A program made the translations under genes and the position numbers. 64,000 nucleotides of DNA. Source: G963668605 sp963668605. Lineage in GTDB: Bacteria > Acidobacteriota > Terriglobia > Bryobacterales > Bryobacteraceae. The stretch covers positions 186,001 to 250,000 of the forward strand of contig OY764903.1 in assembly GCA_963668605.1 (NCBI GenBank). Direction: 5' to 3'. The notes under the pieces are model-generated. The model was not told where the DNA came from, ran no database searches, and saw only the letters and a program-made list of their open reading frames with translations. Shown here piece after piece: positions 56,901-64,000 of the stretch; within the stretch, counting starts at the first letter, position 1; each line of letters starts with the position of its first letter.

Positions 56901-57148
56901 TTGAAACCGCTCATCGTGACGCTGATCTCGTAATATCCCGGATCGAGGAACGGCACCGTATAATAGCCTTCCGCGCTGGTGCGCGTGTTGTTCTTGATGC
57001 CCGTCCCCGTGTTGGTCACCACCACCGCGCTCGCGGGCACGCTCGCCCCCGAGGGGTCGGAAACCTGCCCTGTAATCTGGCCGGTCTGCCCGAACGCCGC
57101 GAGCGTGGCGATCAGGGACAAAAGTGGAACTGCAAAGACTCGAATCAT
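53972..57148 (-). CDS. Oar-type TonB-dependent receptor
   Basis: I take the ATG at 57148 as start (GGGAGAGAG upstream), giving 1058 residues and a signal peptide (VFAVPLLSLIATLAAFGQ); the open frame extends 18 codons upstream. A carboxypeptidase-regulatory domain follows (QITGQVSDPSGASVPASAVV), then a plug (GEAAVVDLPLNGRNFTQLTT) and a barrel (FEPFVQDSWKVTPRLTLNFG). The last residues (VLQFALKLLF) fit a terminal strand. A 531-codon antisense frame covers the 5' half but is a compositional shadow. Ligand unknown. Upstream lies a truncated gene and a decayed IS630. Confidence 0.88.
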   Translation of the reverse strand: MIRVFAVPLLSLIATLAAFGQTGQITGQVSDPSGASVPASAVVVTNTGTGIKNNTRTSAEGYYTVPFLDPGYYEISVTMSGFKTTTRSGIKLDLGQVARIDFRLDVGTQSEQVVVTSTAPLVQSETASQGQVIGEAAVVDLPLNGRNFTQLTTLTPGAYTGPQTNFTKGSTVTVNGMRASNTAYVVNGINTTDQDYEGTAILPPPDAIQEFKVQTNNLGSQYGLGGAVISLELKSGTNALHGVLYEFLRNDKLDARNFFAQSAPTLKQNQFGFAVGGPVIRDRTFFFGDYQGTRVRNGQTSNSVVATSAMKEGDFAGQKTIKDPLSGLAFPNNRIPADRISPQASFFLPFFPLPNSAQGTYVRTANGQSDTNQFDIRVDHQIRNGDNLKATYMFSQPSVFVPGSFPENGAVTTSLRHQSAGISETHVFGPSVVNEFTIGFVRLRSSGAQQGLGKNYTVQSGIGGFELTSGAYPGFPTISPTGFAALTNNAFQPLNFRENNYNVRDLITIVKGKHVIEAGADLTGHSNFTTNSANSRGTFTFNGTYTGNAYADFLTGIPFQGGRSFPRDLFGYYTRQFEPFVQDSWKVTPRLTLNFGVRYSYFFRPWAMHNVLSSVDPAANRIVVASESDGTIRMDAQQVAKYVFPLFSDIIVPSSKLGMDRSLRDSHKKNFAPRLGVAWQPGMGFVLRAGYGILYSRTQGVQYEGTVAGANLPFFADQLGVFNTTPAPTKTLANFFQPIAVGAFALPPGTFYQLDPASQIPYFQQWNFAVQKVLGGVVSAEGAYVGNKGTHLAWSRPVNVPLPGAGTIQTRRMNQRFSAGNLIEQADSSIYHAFQGKFETRRWRGANLMGTFTWAKSLDYQASDSQTSPVQDPNNMRAERGIAGQPAARFTLSAVYALPFFRNGNGLVSRVLGGWEMTSIFIAQSGSAFTPVISTDPANTGTSKRPNRIGNGALENRSIGKWFDVSAFQVPAAFTYGNSGVNILRGPSRTNWDFGLFKEFAVKRISEASRVQFRSEYFNITNTPKFGNPNANIQAPAAGQILSADSPRVLQFALKLLF

Positions 57149-57267
57149 CAGGTAGCTCTCTCCCATTAAGAATTGAACCGAGATTTCCATCTTGGATCCC
57201 AAATTCCTATCAAGTGTACATCAAGCCGCTGATTTTTGATCCTGGCCATGCCATAAGGAGAGAGACT

Positions 57268-57405
57268 CTGAAGAGAGCGATTCTCGTGATCGCGGTCGTG
57301 GGTGTAGTGTTCCTGATCGCAAGTGCTTTGTTTGCCAGTGATATCACCGGCGAGCAATGGCGTGTTTACAACGTCAAACCGGACACAAGAGCATTTTCGA
57401 TTTAA
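57268..57405 (+). pseudogene. 5' fragment of a secreted-protein gene cut by an IS630-type element
   Basis: AAGGAG (57255-57260) lies seven bases before a CTG at 57268. The frame then reads KRAILVIAVVGVVFLIASAL, a signal peptide, and FASDITGEQWRVYNVKPD. The IS end begins near 57388, after which only TRAFSI is coded before a stop, TAA, supplied by the IS. I infer that a small secreted protein gene was truncated here. The CTG start is unusual and may be a mutated ATG, or the gene uses another start. I recognise no family. Confidence 0.5.
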
Positions 57406-58407
57406 CTATTTACGAGTTGCGGTATACTGCCCCTATGCTCAAAGGAGGGGACGGATGCGCGCCTATTCGCAGGATTTGCGGGATCGGGTATTGCGAGCAC
57501 TGGAGCGCGGAGATCGTCCGGCGGAGATTGCCCGCCGGTTTGAGGTAAGCCGGGTTTGGGTCTATCAGGTTCGCGATTGCTGGCAACAGGACGGGCGGCG
57601 TTCGAGTCTGCGCGTCGGGGGGCACCGGCGCTCCTGCGTGGCTGAGCTGGAGTCCCAGTTGCGCGCCTGGATCGAAGCCGAAGTGGACCTGACCTTATCG
57701 GAGATCTGTACGCGCCTGGCCAAGGAGGGGGTTCAGATCAAGGTTCCCGCACTGTGGCATCAATTAAACAAGTGGAACCTCACTCTTTAAAAAAAACCTG
57801 CACGCCAGCGAGCAAGAGCGGAAAGACGTGCAGATGGCGCGTTGCCTGTGGTGCGAAAGCCAACCCGGCCTTGACCTGCAAAAGCTCGTATTTATTGATG
57901 AAACATGGACAACGACCAACATGGCCAGGAGCCGCGGCCGGTCGCCCCGAGGCCAGCGCTGCGTGGCCTCGGTCCCGCACGGCCACTGGAAAACGACGAC
58001 CTTAGTGGGCGGATTGCGCCAGGACCGGTTGATCGCGCCAATGGTCACCGATGGGCCGATGGATGGTGCGATGTTTCTGGCCTATACGCGCGGCTTCCTG
58101 GTTCCGGCGTTGCGCTGGGCGACATCGTCGTCCTCGACAATCTCAGCAGCCACAAAGTGCGCGGAGTCAGGGAAGCAATCATGGCCGCCCGCGCGAAGTT
58201 GCTCTACCTCCCGCCCTATTCGCTCGACCTGAACCCGATCGAGGAGTTCTTCTCCAAACTCAAAGCGCTGCTCCGCAAAGCCGCCACCCGCATCGTCGAC
58301 GCCCTCTGGAAGGAGATCGGCACACTGCTCGGCACTCTCTCTCCGAACGAATGCGCCAACTACTTCGGCTCTTGTAAATATGTTAACGCTTGAATCGAAA
58401 CTGCTCT
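57388..58407 (+). mobile_element. Decayed IS630-type element with two-frame transposase
   Basis: The left end AGAGCATTTTCGATTTAA (57388-57405) matches the right end, read inward as AGAGCAGTTTCGATTCAA (58390-58407), in 16 of 18 positions. No clean TA duplication remains on the left. The transposase is broken as described in its own entry. The element belongs to another IS630 subgroup than the copies at 27619 and 47990. It lies between a truncated secreted-protein gene and the stop codon of the next minus-strand gene. Confidence 0.75.
57455..58393 (+). pseudogene. IS630-type transposase, two frames plus a later frameshift
   Basis: ATG 57455 follows AAAGGAGG. The first frame (MRAYSQDLRDRVLRALERGD, then helix-turn-helix AEIARRFEVSRVWVYQV) ends at TAA 57788-57790 in the context CTTTAAAAAAAACC. 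A +1 shift at CTT-T gives LKKNLHASEQERKDVQ, the expected continuation, and LVFIDETWTTTNMARSRG with the first Asp. Near 58115 (TTGCGCTGGGCGAC) a further change, probably loss of two bases, moves the frame to GDIVVLDNLSSHKVRGVR, NPIEEFFSKLKALLRKAA with the last Asp and Glu, up to 58393. The first shift may be programmed; the second is most likely damage, so the gene is inactive. Confidence 0.8.
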
Positions 58408-59521
58408 AGAACACCGGGCAGGGCAGAACTTGCGGCCAAAGGTAGTCCCGCAGCCCGTCGATCGCCGTCCACGTCGTATGATAACGCGCGTACGGATCGG
58501 GGTCTGTCATATCGCCCCAACTTCCGTCGGGATTCTGCATCGACAGCAGGAAATCGAAGCCGCCCCGAATTGAGGCATCTTCGAATGCCAGCCCGAAGGA
58601 TCGCAGCGAGTCCAGGTATTCGCCCAAAATCTCCGGGTCTTTGTCCAGAACGGCTCGCTGGAGGTTGTTTCTCAGATGCTCGAACTCATCCGGGAAACAG
58701 GTGCGTGGCAAGCGAAACCGGCTGTACTTGTTGTAGGTGTAAATCACGTGCGTGGCGCAGTAGATGCCGGCGTAGTAATCCTTCTGGTTGTCTGGCTTGT
58801 GATCCGGCCAGGGTCGCATCGCAGGCAGCCACCTCAGCACGTCTTTGTAATGTGCGCCGAGCGAAATTCCAGCCTGATCGCAGGTGGACGTATTAATCAG
58901 CGCGTCCTGGAAAAGTGCATATCGATTGAAGAATACGAGCTTGGATCCGCACTGCGAACACACTGTCGCGCCACGTCCGTTCTGCCGCGCACATCTCTCA
59001 CACGGTTCAGGCAGATCGGTAGGTGGTGGCTCGCGGGTTGGGTCAAACCCCAGGTAGTCGACCACAGTGAAACGCCCCACCGCCGCCCTAAGCGCCCCAC
59101 TCATTCGCGGGTCGGGCACGCCGAGCCGTTCAGCCGTGTCGTTTCCCCAAATTAGGTTCGTCATGTCGTTCGGGTCGGCTTCTGGAGGAATGGTGGGATG
59201 CAGGCGCCGCCATTCGAGCGCCCGTTCGTGAGCCATGCGCCACGCCCTTCGCTGAAGCTCCCGATTAGCGGAGGTGGTGGCGATTCCATAAAACGCACCG
59301 GTAAGATCGTGTCCCCAGCGCCGAAAGTAGTCGGGCGTGCGAGAGAAACGATACATGAACTCGATCCCCCGCAATACGGCCTGGTTTCGCTCCTCGACCG
59401 TGTGGCACGCGCCCGGCCACAGCGGTGAGCCGTGCCCTGGATTGCCTGCCAGTAAGGCCGCAATTGCCGCCGCCACCAGGAGCAGGGACGCTAGAACGAG
59501 CCGCATTCGACAGCACGACAT
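58406..59521 (-). CDS. Exported protein with embedded zinc ribbon and terpenoid-cyclase-like repeat
   Basis: I recognise no family for the whole 371-residue protein. It starts with a signal peptide or anchor (VLASLLLVAAAIAALLAG). Residues 40-180 are helical with repeated Trp and Arg. A zinc ribbon lies at about residues 183-204 (CERCARQNGRG, then CSQCGSKLVF). The last 80 residues contain GGFDFLLSMQNPDGSWGDM, the QW-type repeat of the prenyltransferase/squalene-cyclase alpha-toroid fold, followed by YARYHTTWTAIDGLRDY, another toroid-like phrase. The stop codon TAG is at the edge of the decayed IS630 (TA at 58407-58408), so the true C-terminus may have been longer. Confidence 0.6.
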   Translation of the reverse strand: MSCCRMRLVLASLLLVAAAIAALLAGNPGHGSPLWPGACHTVEERNQAVLRGIEFMYRFSRTPDYFRRWGHDLTGAFYGIATTSANRELQRRAWRMAHERALEWRRLHPTIPPEADPNDMTNLIWGNDTAERLGVPDPRMSGALRAAVGRFTVVDYLGFDPTREPPPTDLPEPCERCARQNGRGATVCSQCGSKLVFFNRYALFQDALINTSTCDQAGISLGAHYKDVLRWLPAMRPWPDHKPDNQKDYYAGIYCATHVIYTYNKYSRFRLPRTCFPDEFEHLRNNLQRAVLDKDPEILGEYLDSLRSFGLAFEDASIRGGFDFLLSMQNPDGSWGDMTDPDPYARYHTTWTAIDGLRDYLWPQVLPCPVF

Positions 59522-59622
59522 GAAGTGATTTTAACGTAAGTATCAAAGGGCCCTTAGTGTGTCGTTTTATACTGTTGTGCCAAAATGACGAAAGTTCGTC
59601 CCAGATTAAAAGGAGAATTGCG

Positions 59623-59808
59623 ATGAAGAAACTAATGACGCTGATGTTGGGACTGTGCCTCGCGCTTGGCACCGTGGCCGTCACGTTCGCTGAGGAAGCC
59701 CCCGCGAATTCAGAAAAGGGTAAGGGCAAGGGAAAGGGCAAGGGAAAGGCAGACCCCAAGAAAAAGGGCGCGAAGCAGCAGAAAGACGCCCCCAACCAGG
59801 CCAAGTAA
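59623..59808 (+). CDS. Small secreted Lys/Gly-rich protein
   Basis: ATG at 59623, with AAAGGAG upstream, starts a 61-residue protein: a signal peptide (KKLMTLMLGLCLALGTVAVTFA) and a mature part of about 40 residues made of EEAPANSEKGKGKGKGKGKA, then PKKKGAKQQKDAPNQAK. The GK repeat (DNA 59715-59748) is a simple repeat of six-base units. It is probably a polycationic exported peptide, of unknown role. It is divergent from the zinc-ribbon/cyclase-repeat gene. Confidence 0.65.
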   Translation: MKKLMTLMLGLCLALGTVAVTFAEEAPANSEKGKGKGKGKGKADPKKKGAKQQKDAPNQAK

Positions 59809-60109
59809 GCTCACTTCCGTAGGAACGAAGTTGCCGGGAAGCCGCGTGTGAGTCCGTCGAAGATCCACGCGGCAGTTCCGGTCGTTGTAGATTCCGCCCC
59901 GATCCTCCTCAGCCGCATCTTGGCTCGTCTCATTTCAGCTCCCCTCCGATAGCCACCTCAGTAACTCAGAAACCATGGCGCAGGCTGAAATGAACGTGCG
60001 TGTCCTAGGCGAGTCGAGTGGCACAAACAAGCAGCAAGGTTGGACACACAAATTCACTCTGTCATGGAATGGCCAGTGATACACTGTTTCGCAAGGAGCG
60101 ATTGCTGCG
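59809..60109 (+). other. Spacer of 300 bases
   Basis: I see no gene, RNA or clear promoter between the small Lys/Gly-rich gene and the ATG at 60110. Confidence 0.35.
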
Positions 60110-61018
60110 ATGTCCTGGACAACACGGCGAGCGCAAGACCGGCGCGATTTTCTCAAATGCGGCGGAATCCTCGCGAGTCTTGCGGCGGCACCGGCCGCGG
60201 GCGAGGTACTGCCCCAGATTCGGCTCGGCAAGCATTCCCTGTCGCGCCTCATCTGCGGCTCGAACATGTTCGGCGCGGGATCGCATTCGTCCGTCTTCCT
60301 GAATCGCCGCCTGAAACAATACTACACACCGGATCAGATCCTGAAGACTCTGCGACGTTGCCGCGAGGTTGGCATTACCGGCTGGCAAGGGGGCGCCGGG
60401 CACGTGGACCTCTACCGTCGTCTCACTGCAGACGGTGGCAAGATGAACCTCCTGGCGATCGACGCAGGCGATGGCGCCAATATTTCCAAACTCGCCGCAG
60501 GCGGCTGCATCGCCATCGCGCATCACGGCGAGTACTCCGACCGTCTCTTCAAGTCCGGAAAAATCGATCAGATGAACGACTACTTGAAGCGCGTGCGAGA
60601 CGCCGGCTTGCTGGTGGGCGTTTCCACCCACATGCCCGCGGTCGTCGACACGGTGGAATCCAAGGGCTGGGATGTCGACTACTATATGACCTGCGTTTAC
60701 GAGCGGCATCGTAGCGCCACTGATCTAAAGCGCCTGCTCGGCTACGTCCCGCTGCCAGTGGGCGAAGTCTATCTTCAGGAAGACCCACCGCGCATGTTCC
60801 AGATGATCAGGCAGACCCGGCGCCCGTGCCTGGCTTTCAAGATCCTCGCCGCCGGGCGCCTCTCTGACCGGCGGGAGCTTGTCGAAGCGGCCTTCCGTGA
60901 TACCTTCGCCAACATCAAGCCCATCGACGGCGTAATCGTGGGCATCTACGACGAGTACAGCGACCAGCCGCTGGACAATGCCAACCTGGTTCGCAAGTAC
61001 GGCGCGATTCCGGTCTAA
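60110..61018 (+). CDS. Tat-exported aldo/keto-reductase-like (TIM-barrel) protein
   Basis: The 302-residue product has a twin-arginine leader (RRAQDRRDFLKCGGILASLA), which suggests export as a folded protein. The body looks like a TIM barrel related to aldo/keto reductases (IRLGKHSLSRLICGSNMFGA; then REVGITGWQGGAGHVDLYRR), and HHGEYSDRLFKSGKIDQMND and GLLVGVSTHMPAVVDTVESK follow. I do not see the complete reductase tetrad. The gene ends one base before the start of serA, so the two are probably co-transcribed. The substrate is unknown. Confidence 0.6.
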   Translation: MSWTTRRAQDRRDFLKCGGILASLAAAPAAGEVLPQIRLGKHSLSRLICGSNMFGAGSHSSVFLNRRLKQYYTPDQILKTLRRCREVGITGWQGGAGHVDLYRRLTADGGKMNLLAIDAGDGANISKLAAGGCIAIAHHGEYSDRLFKSGKIDQMNDYLKRVRDAGLLVGVSTHMPAVVDTVESKGWDVDYYMTCVYERHRSATDLKRLLGYVPLPVGEVYLQEDPPRMFQMIRQTRRPCLAFKILAAGRLSDRRELVEAAFRDTFANIKPIDGVIVGIYDEYSDQPLDNANLVRKYGAIPV

Positions 61019-61019
61019 G

Positions 61020-62258
61020 ATGATGGAGACCTCGCTCGACAAGAAGAAGATCAAGATCCTCCTGCTCGAAGGTGTGCACGCCAGCGCGGCGGAGACCTTC
61101 CGCGCGGATGGCTACGGCGAAATCGAAGAGCATCCGAAGGCGCTCGCCGCCCCGGAGCTGCTCGCCGCCATTCGGGACGCACACTTCATCGGAATCCGCT
61201 CCGCCACGGAATTGAATCGCGGCACACTCGATCACGCCAGCAAGTTGACCGGCATTGGCTGCTTCTGCATCGGGACCAACCGGGTCGACCTCGAGGCCGC
61301 GCAGGAGCGCGGCATCCCGGTATTCAACGCACCATTCTCCAACACGCGCAGCGTGGCGGAGCTTGTGCTGGCGGAGATCGTCCTGCTGATGCGCGGCATT
61401 CCGCAGCGCAACGCCATGGCGCACCGCGGCCGTTGGGTGAAAACCGCAGCGGGCTCGCACGAGGTGCGCGGCAAGTGTCTGGGCATCGTTGGTTACGGCC
61501 ACATCGGCACGCAGATCGGCGTCCTCGCCGAGGCCCTGGGCATGCGCGTGCTCTTCCACGACATAGCCGCCAAGCTCGCCCTTGGCAACGCTCAGAGAGT
61601 GGCCTCGCTCGAAGCGCTCCTCGAAGCCGCCGACGTCGTCACCCTGCACGTCCCCGAGACGCCCCAGACACAGGGGATGATCGGCGCCGAACAACTCGCG
61701 CGCATGCGGCCGGGCGCGCACCTGATCAATGCCTCGCGCGGCAGCGTGGTCGATGTCGAGGCGCTGGCCGGGGCCCTTCGAGCCGGGCATCTGCAAGGTG
61801 CGGCCATCGACGTCTTCCCTGTCGAGCCCGGCGGCGGCGAAGAGGAGTTCGTCTCGCCCCTGCGCGATTTCGACAACGTCCTGCTGACCCCGCACGTCGG
61901 CGGCAGCACTGCCGAAGCCCAGCACAACATCGGCGTCGAGGTCGCCGAAAAGCTGATCAAGTACAGCAACAACGGCTCGACGGTTACGGCCGTGAACTTT
62001 CCCGAAGTTTCGCTGCCCGAACATCCCGGCAAGCATCGCCTGCTACACATTCACCGCAACCAGCCCGGCGTGCTCTCGGAGATCAACGCCATCTTCTCCG
62101 AAGAGCACATCAACATAGCCGCCCAGTACTTGCAGACCAACTCCCGAATCGGATACGTCGTAATCGACATCGAGATCGGAGACCGCGCCCGCGGCCTGAT
62201 GCTCAAGCACCGGCTGGAGCAGGTCTCCACCACCATCCGCGCGCGAATTCTCTATTGA
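61020..62258 (+). CDS. serA: D-3-phosphoglycerate dehydrogenase
   Basis: ATG at 61020 is followed by ATG at 61023; either gives about 412 residues. The substrate domain has FIGIRSATELNRGTLDHASK, and the NAD site is GIVGYGHIGTQIG at about residues 155-167. The catalytic Arg is in INASRGSVVDVE, the Glu in a following strand and the His in LLTPHVGGSTAEAQ. A C-terminal ACT domain of about 70 residues (LHIHRNQPGVLSEINAIFSE) fits feedback by serine. The length and layout match the E. coli type, which makes 3-phosphohydroxypyruvate, the first step of serine synthesis. It starts directly after the Tat-leader gene. Confidence 0.93.
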   Translation: MMETSLDKKKIKILLLEGVHASAAETFRADGYGEIEEHPKALAAPELLAAIRDAHFIGIRSATELNRGTLDHASKLTGIGCFCIGTNRVDLEAAQERGIPVFNAPFSNTRSVAELVLAEIVLLMRGIPQRNAMAHRGRWVKTAAGSHEVRGKCLGIVGYGHIGTQIGVLAEALGMRVLFHDIAAKLALGNAQRVASLEALLEAADVVTLHVPETPQTQGMIGAEQLARMRPGAHLINASRGSVVDVEALAGALRAGHLQGAAIDVFPVEPGGGEEEFVSPLRDFDNVLLTPHVGGSTAEAQHNIGVEVAEKLIKYSNNGSTVTAVNFPEVSLPEHPGKHRLLHIHRNQPGVLSEINAIFSEEHINIAAQYLQTNSRIGYVVIDIEIGDRARGLMLKHRLEQVSTTIRARILY

Positions 62259-62610
62259 CCCACAGGGTCCGCCCGCAGTACCGGCGAAGAGAGCCGCCTT
62301 CGAGCCGATGGACAAGCGGTTGCCTGACAGCCAAGATCTGAGTGGTACCGTCCGCTATGTATTTTCAGAAACCTAGAACGGATTGAAACGCCCGCACGCA
62401 GGCGCTCGACGGTCAATTAACGGCCCGGGAACGCGGTAAACCTCAATTCAGAGTGAAATCCGCAATCCAGCCAAAGACTCATATCTGTCTGTTGGTTTGG
62501 GCGATATCGTCAACCGCTCGTATCAGGCCACTTCACACAGGCTGGCCACTTCACAGAGATCAGGGAGTTTCGCGGGCCGTTTCTTTTTTAGATCAAGTGG
62601 CGCCGCACTA
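62259..62610 (+). other. Convergent spacer of 350 bases
   Basis: This tract separates the stops of serA and the reductase gene. No gene or clear hairpin terminator is visible. A short direct repeat (GGCCACTTCACA twice) lies near 62530-62550. Confidence 0.4.
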
Positions 62611-64000
62611 TCATGACGCTGCACCCTTGAGCGCCGTCACGCCTCGCAAACTTCCGCGTAGCCCGAAGAGGCGCTGTAGCCCTCGCACCATCCACGGAGT
62701 GAGGTTCGCCACCATATACAGGTCCGCGGCACGGCGATTTCCCAGAACGTAAGTCGGGTACGGGTGGATTGTGGCCGATACCTTGTCGAGCTTTACGCCA
62801 TTCCGCATTGCCAGCGCGTATTCGCCAATCATCTCGCCTGCGTGTGCGCCCAGGATGGAAACGCCAAGAATCCGGCCCCAGCGGCTTGCGAACACCTTCA
62901 CGAGACCCGTGGTCTCCGAGTCCGTTATGGCTCTATCCAACTGCGTAAACGGAAAGCGGTAGACCGAGTACTTCACACCATCCCGCGTCAGTTCCTCTTC
63001 GCTGCGGCCCACCTTTGCAAGTTCCGGGTCAGTGAATGTGGACCACGTGATGTGGCGCTCATCCATGGAAGCCGGGACGTGGAGGATGGCATTCGTGACC
63101 GCGACTTTCGCCATGTGCTCCGCGAAGTGCGTGAACAGATAGCGCCCCGCGACATCGCCGCACGCGTAGATGTGTTTCACGGAAGAACGGCAGCGGCCGT
63201 CCACGATTACGCCTTTGCCGTTAGTCCTGACGCCCGCCGCCTCCAGATTCAACGAATCCAGGTTTGGTTTGCGTCCGACAGCAGCCAGGATCTTGTCAGC
63301 CTCCAGGCGTTCACCGCTTTTTGTGTAAGCGGCGCCGGCTTTGAAGCGTACGAGTTCCGTCCCAAATACGAACCGGATGCCCTCTCGCCGGAGACTTTCC
63401 AGCAGTATGGCCCTCAGTTCCGGGTCGTCCCGTCCCAGGATTCCAGGAGTGTTGTTGACGACCGTGACGTCCGAGCCAAGCCTGCGGAACGCCTGCGCCA
63501 TCTCGATGCCGATCGGCCCCGCCCCTAGCACCAGGAGCTGACTGGGCAGACGGTCGAGTTCGAAAATAGTCTCATTACTAACAAGTGGAGCGGCCTCGAT
63601 GCCGGCAAAAACCGGAGTCCGCGGCGAACTGCCGGTGGCCACGACGAAGTACCGGGAACTGAGCTTTCGTAGCGCGCCATTCCGTACGACCTCTAGCGTG
63701 TGCGGGTCCAGAAAGCGGGCGCGGCCCTCGATGACCTCAACACCCAGCTTTTCGAAATTGGGCGGCGCGTCAGCGCCTTCGTACACGCGCTCCCGGATGG
63801 AATGTACACGCGCCATGATCTTAGAGAAATCATGTCCGACCAGCGCCGGTGTGAGTCCGTATCGATCGGCGCTACGCATCTCATGTGCGGCCTTGGCTGC
63901 CCGGAGCAGACTCTTGCTTGGGACACAGCCGTGCCACGTACAGTCACCCCCGAGTTTCCGGGCCTCAATCAACGCTGTCTTTGCGCCGAACACCGCAGAC
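62611..64000 (-). CDS. FAD-dependent pyridine nucleotide-disulfide oxidoreductase (mercuric-reductase/dihydrolipoamide dehydrogenase type), 5' end outside window
   Basis: The frame is open to the window edge, so the first residues, including most of the FAD-binding GxGxxG, are missing. The visible part has the redox disulfide GGDCTWHGCVPSKSLLRAA, typical of a mercuric-reductase-like branch. It has the NAD site LVLGAGPIGIEMAQAF and the FAD-binding IYACGDVAGRYLFTHF. The C-terminal interface domain is normal (TIHPYPTY) and contains no extra Cys pair for Hg. It has 463 visible residues. Known relatives reduce lipoamide, mercury or other disulfides; without the N-terminus and context I cannot choose. 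Confidence 0.88.
   Translation of the reverse strand, partial: SAVFGAKTALIEARKLGGDCTWHGCVPSKSLLRAAKAAHEMRSADRYGLTPALVGHDFSKIMARVHSIRERVYEGADAPPNFEKLGVEVIEGRARFLDPHTLEVVRNGALRKLSSRYFVVATGSSPRTPVFAGIEAAPLVSNETIFELDRLPSQLLVLGAGPIGIEMAQAFRRLGSDVTVVNNTPGILGRDDPELRAILLESLRREGIRFVFGTELVRFKAGAAYTKSGERLEADKILAAVGRKPNLDSLNLEAAGVRTNGKGVIVDGRCRSSVKHIYACGDVAGRYLFTHFAEHMAKVAVTNAILHVPASMDERHITWSTFTDPELAKVGRSEEELTRDGVKYSVYRFPFTQLDRAITDSETTGLVKVFASRWGRILGVSILGAHAGEMIGEYALAMRNGVKLDKVSATIHPYPTYVLGNRRAADLYMVANLTPWMVRGLQRLFGLRGSLRGVTALKGAAS

Noticed and set aside
55574..57169. 531-codon plus-strand open frame opposite the fourth Oar gene
   Set aside because: It is rich in Arg, Val and His, has no family motif or ribosome site, and lies entirely antisense to a well-supported receptor; it reflects GC-rich codon bias.

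Overview
The window is a GC-rich chromosomal segment that most resembles an acidobacterium of the Bryobacterales/Solibacter group. The reasons are four very large Oar-type TonB-dependent receptors with carboxypeptidase-regulatory N-termini, two proteins with the TIGR03437-type domain typical of Solibacter-like genomes, two VWFA-related proteins of the acidobacterial TIGR03436 type, and an orthodox dnaG-rpoD pair. This assignment is inference from protein families; no 16S or 23S gene is present. I see no tRNA, rRNA or CRISPR array.

Layout. 1-5.7 kb: housekeeping and small genes (end of a LysM lytic transglycosylase, an acidic/lysine-rich histone-H1-like protein, a HipA-like kinase divergent from a 71-residue protein, a class IV aminotransferase, two zinc-ribbon proteins, a NadD-like nucleotidyltransferase). 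5.7-9.2 kb: rpoD and dnaG on the minus strand. 9.2-14.4 kb: an outer-membrane porin, a FecR-like secreted protein, a TIGR03437 secreted protein and an O-antigen-ligase-like membrane protein whose stop codon is made by an IS end. 14.4-15.0 kb: a decayed IS630 copy. 15.3-18.3 kb: a VWA protein and a NarL-type two-component system. 18.3-24.7 kb: a tight minus-strand operon, RraA-like protein, RND adaptor, RND pump, TolC-like channel. 24.7-26.4 kb: mostly gene-poor, with strong hairpins and a small repetitive secreted protein. 26.4-28.7 kb: chromate transporter and an IS630-family element with a frameshifted transposase. 29.2-36.3 kb: two divergent Oar receptors. 36.7-39.0 kb: S4 RNA-binding protein and aldo/keto reductase. 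39.3-43.4 kb: a two-gene unit with cohesin-like and dockerin modules. 43.8-50 kb: a C69 peptidase, a propeller-gene remnant, and an Oar receptor cleanly interrupted by an intact IS630 copy. 50-57 kb: YncE-like propeller, tannase/feruloyl esterase family hydrolase, cysteine-cluster protein and a fourth Oar receptor. 57-64 kb: a decayed IS630-type element flanked by a truncated secreted-protein gene and a zinc-ribbon/cyclase-repeat protein, then a lysine-rich small secreted protein, a Tat-type oxidoreductase-like protein, serA and the end of a disulfide reductase gene.

How it fits together. The Oar receptors, porin, secreted esterase, secreted peptidase, secreted propeller and efflux operon describe a soil bacterium investing heavily in its cell surface and in polymer or aromatic-ester use. 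The most distinctive candidates for new biology are the VWA-cohesin-dockerin / cohesin-TIGR03437 pair (39.3-43.4 kb), which looks like a non-cellulosomal surface assembly, and the gene-poor, hairpin-rich tract at 24.7-25.5 kb. At least four IS630-family copies, in states from intact to fossil, have reshaped neighbouring genes, and three or four reading frames now end inside or at IS termini.
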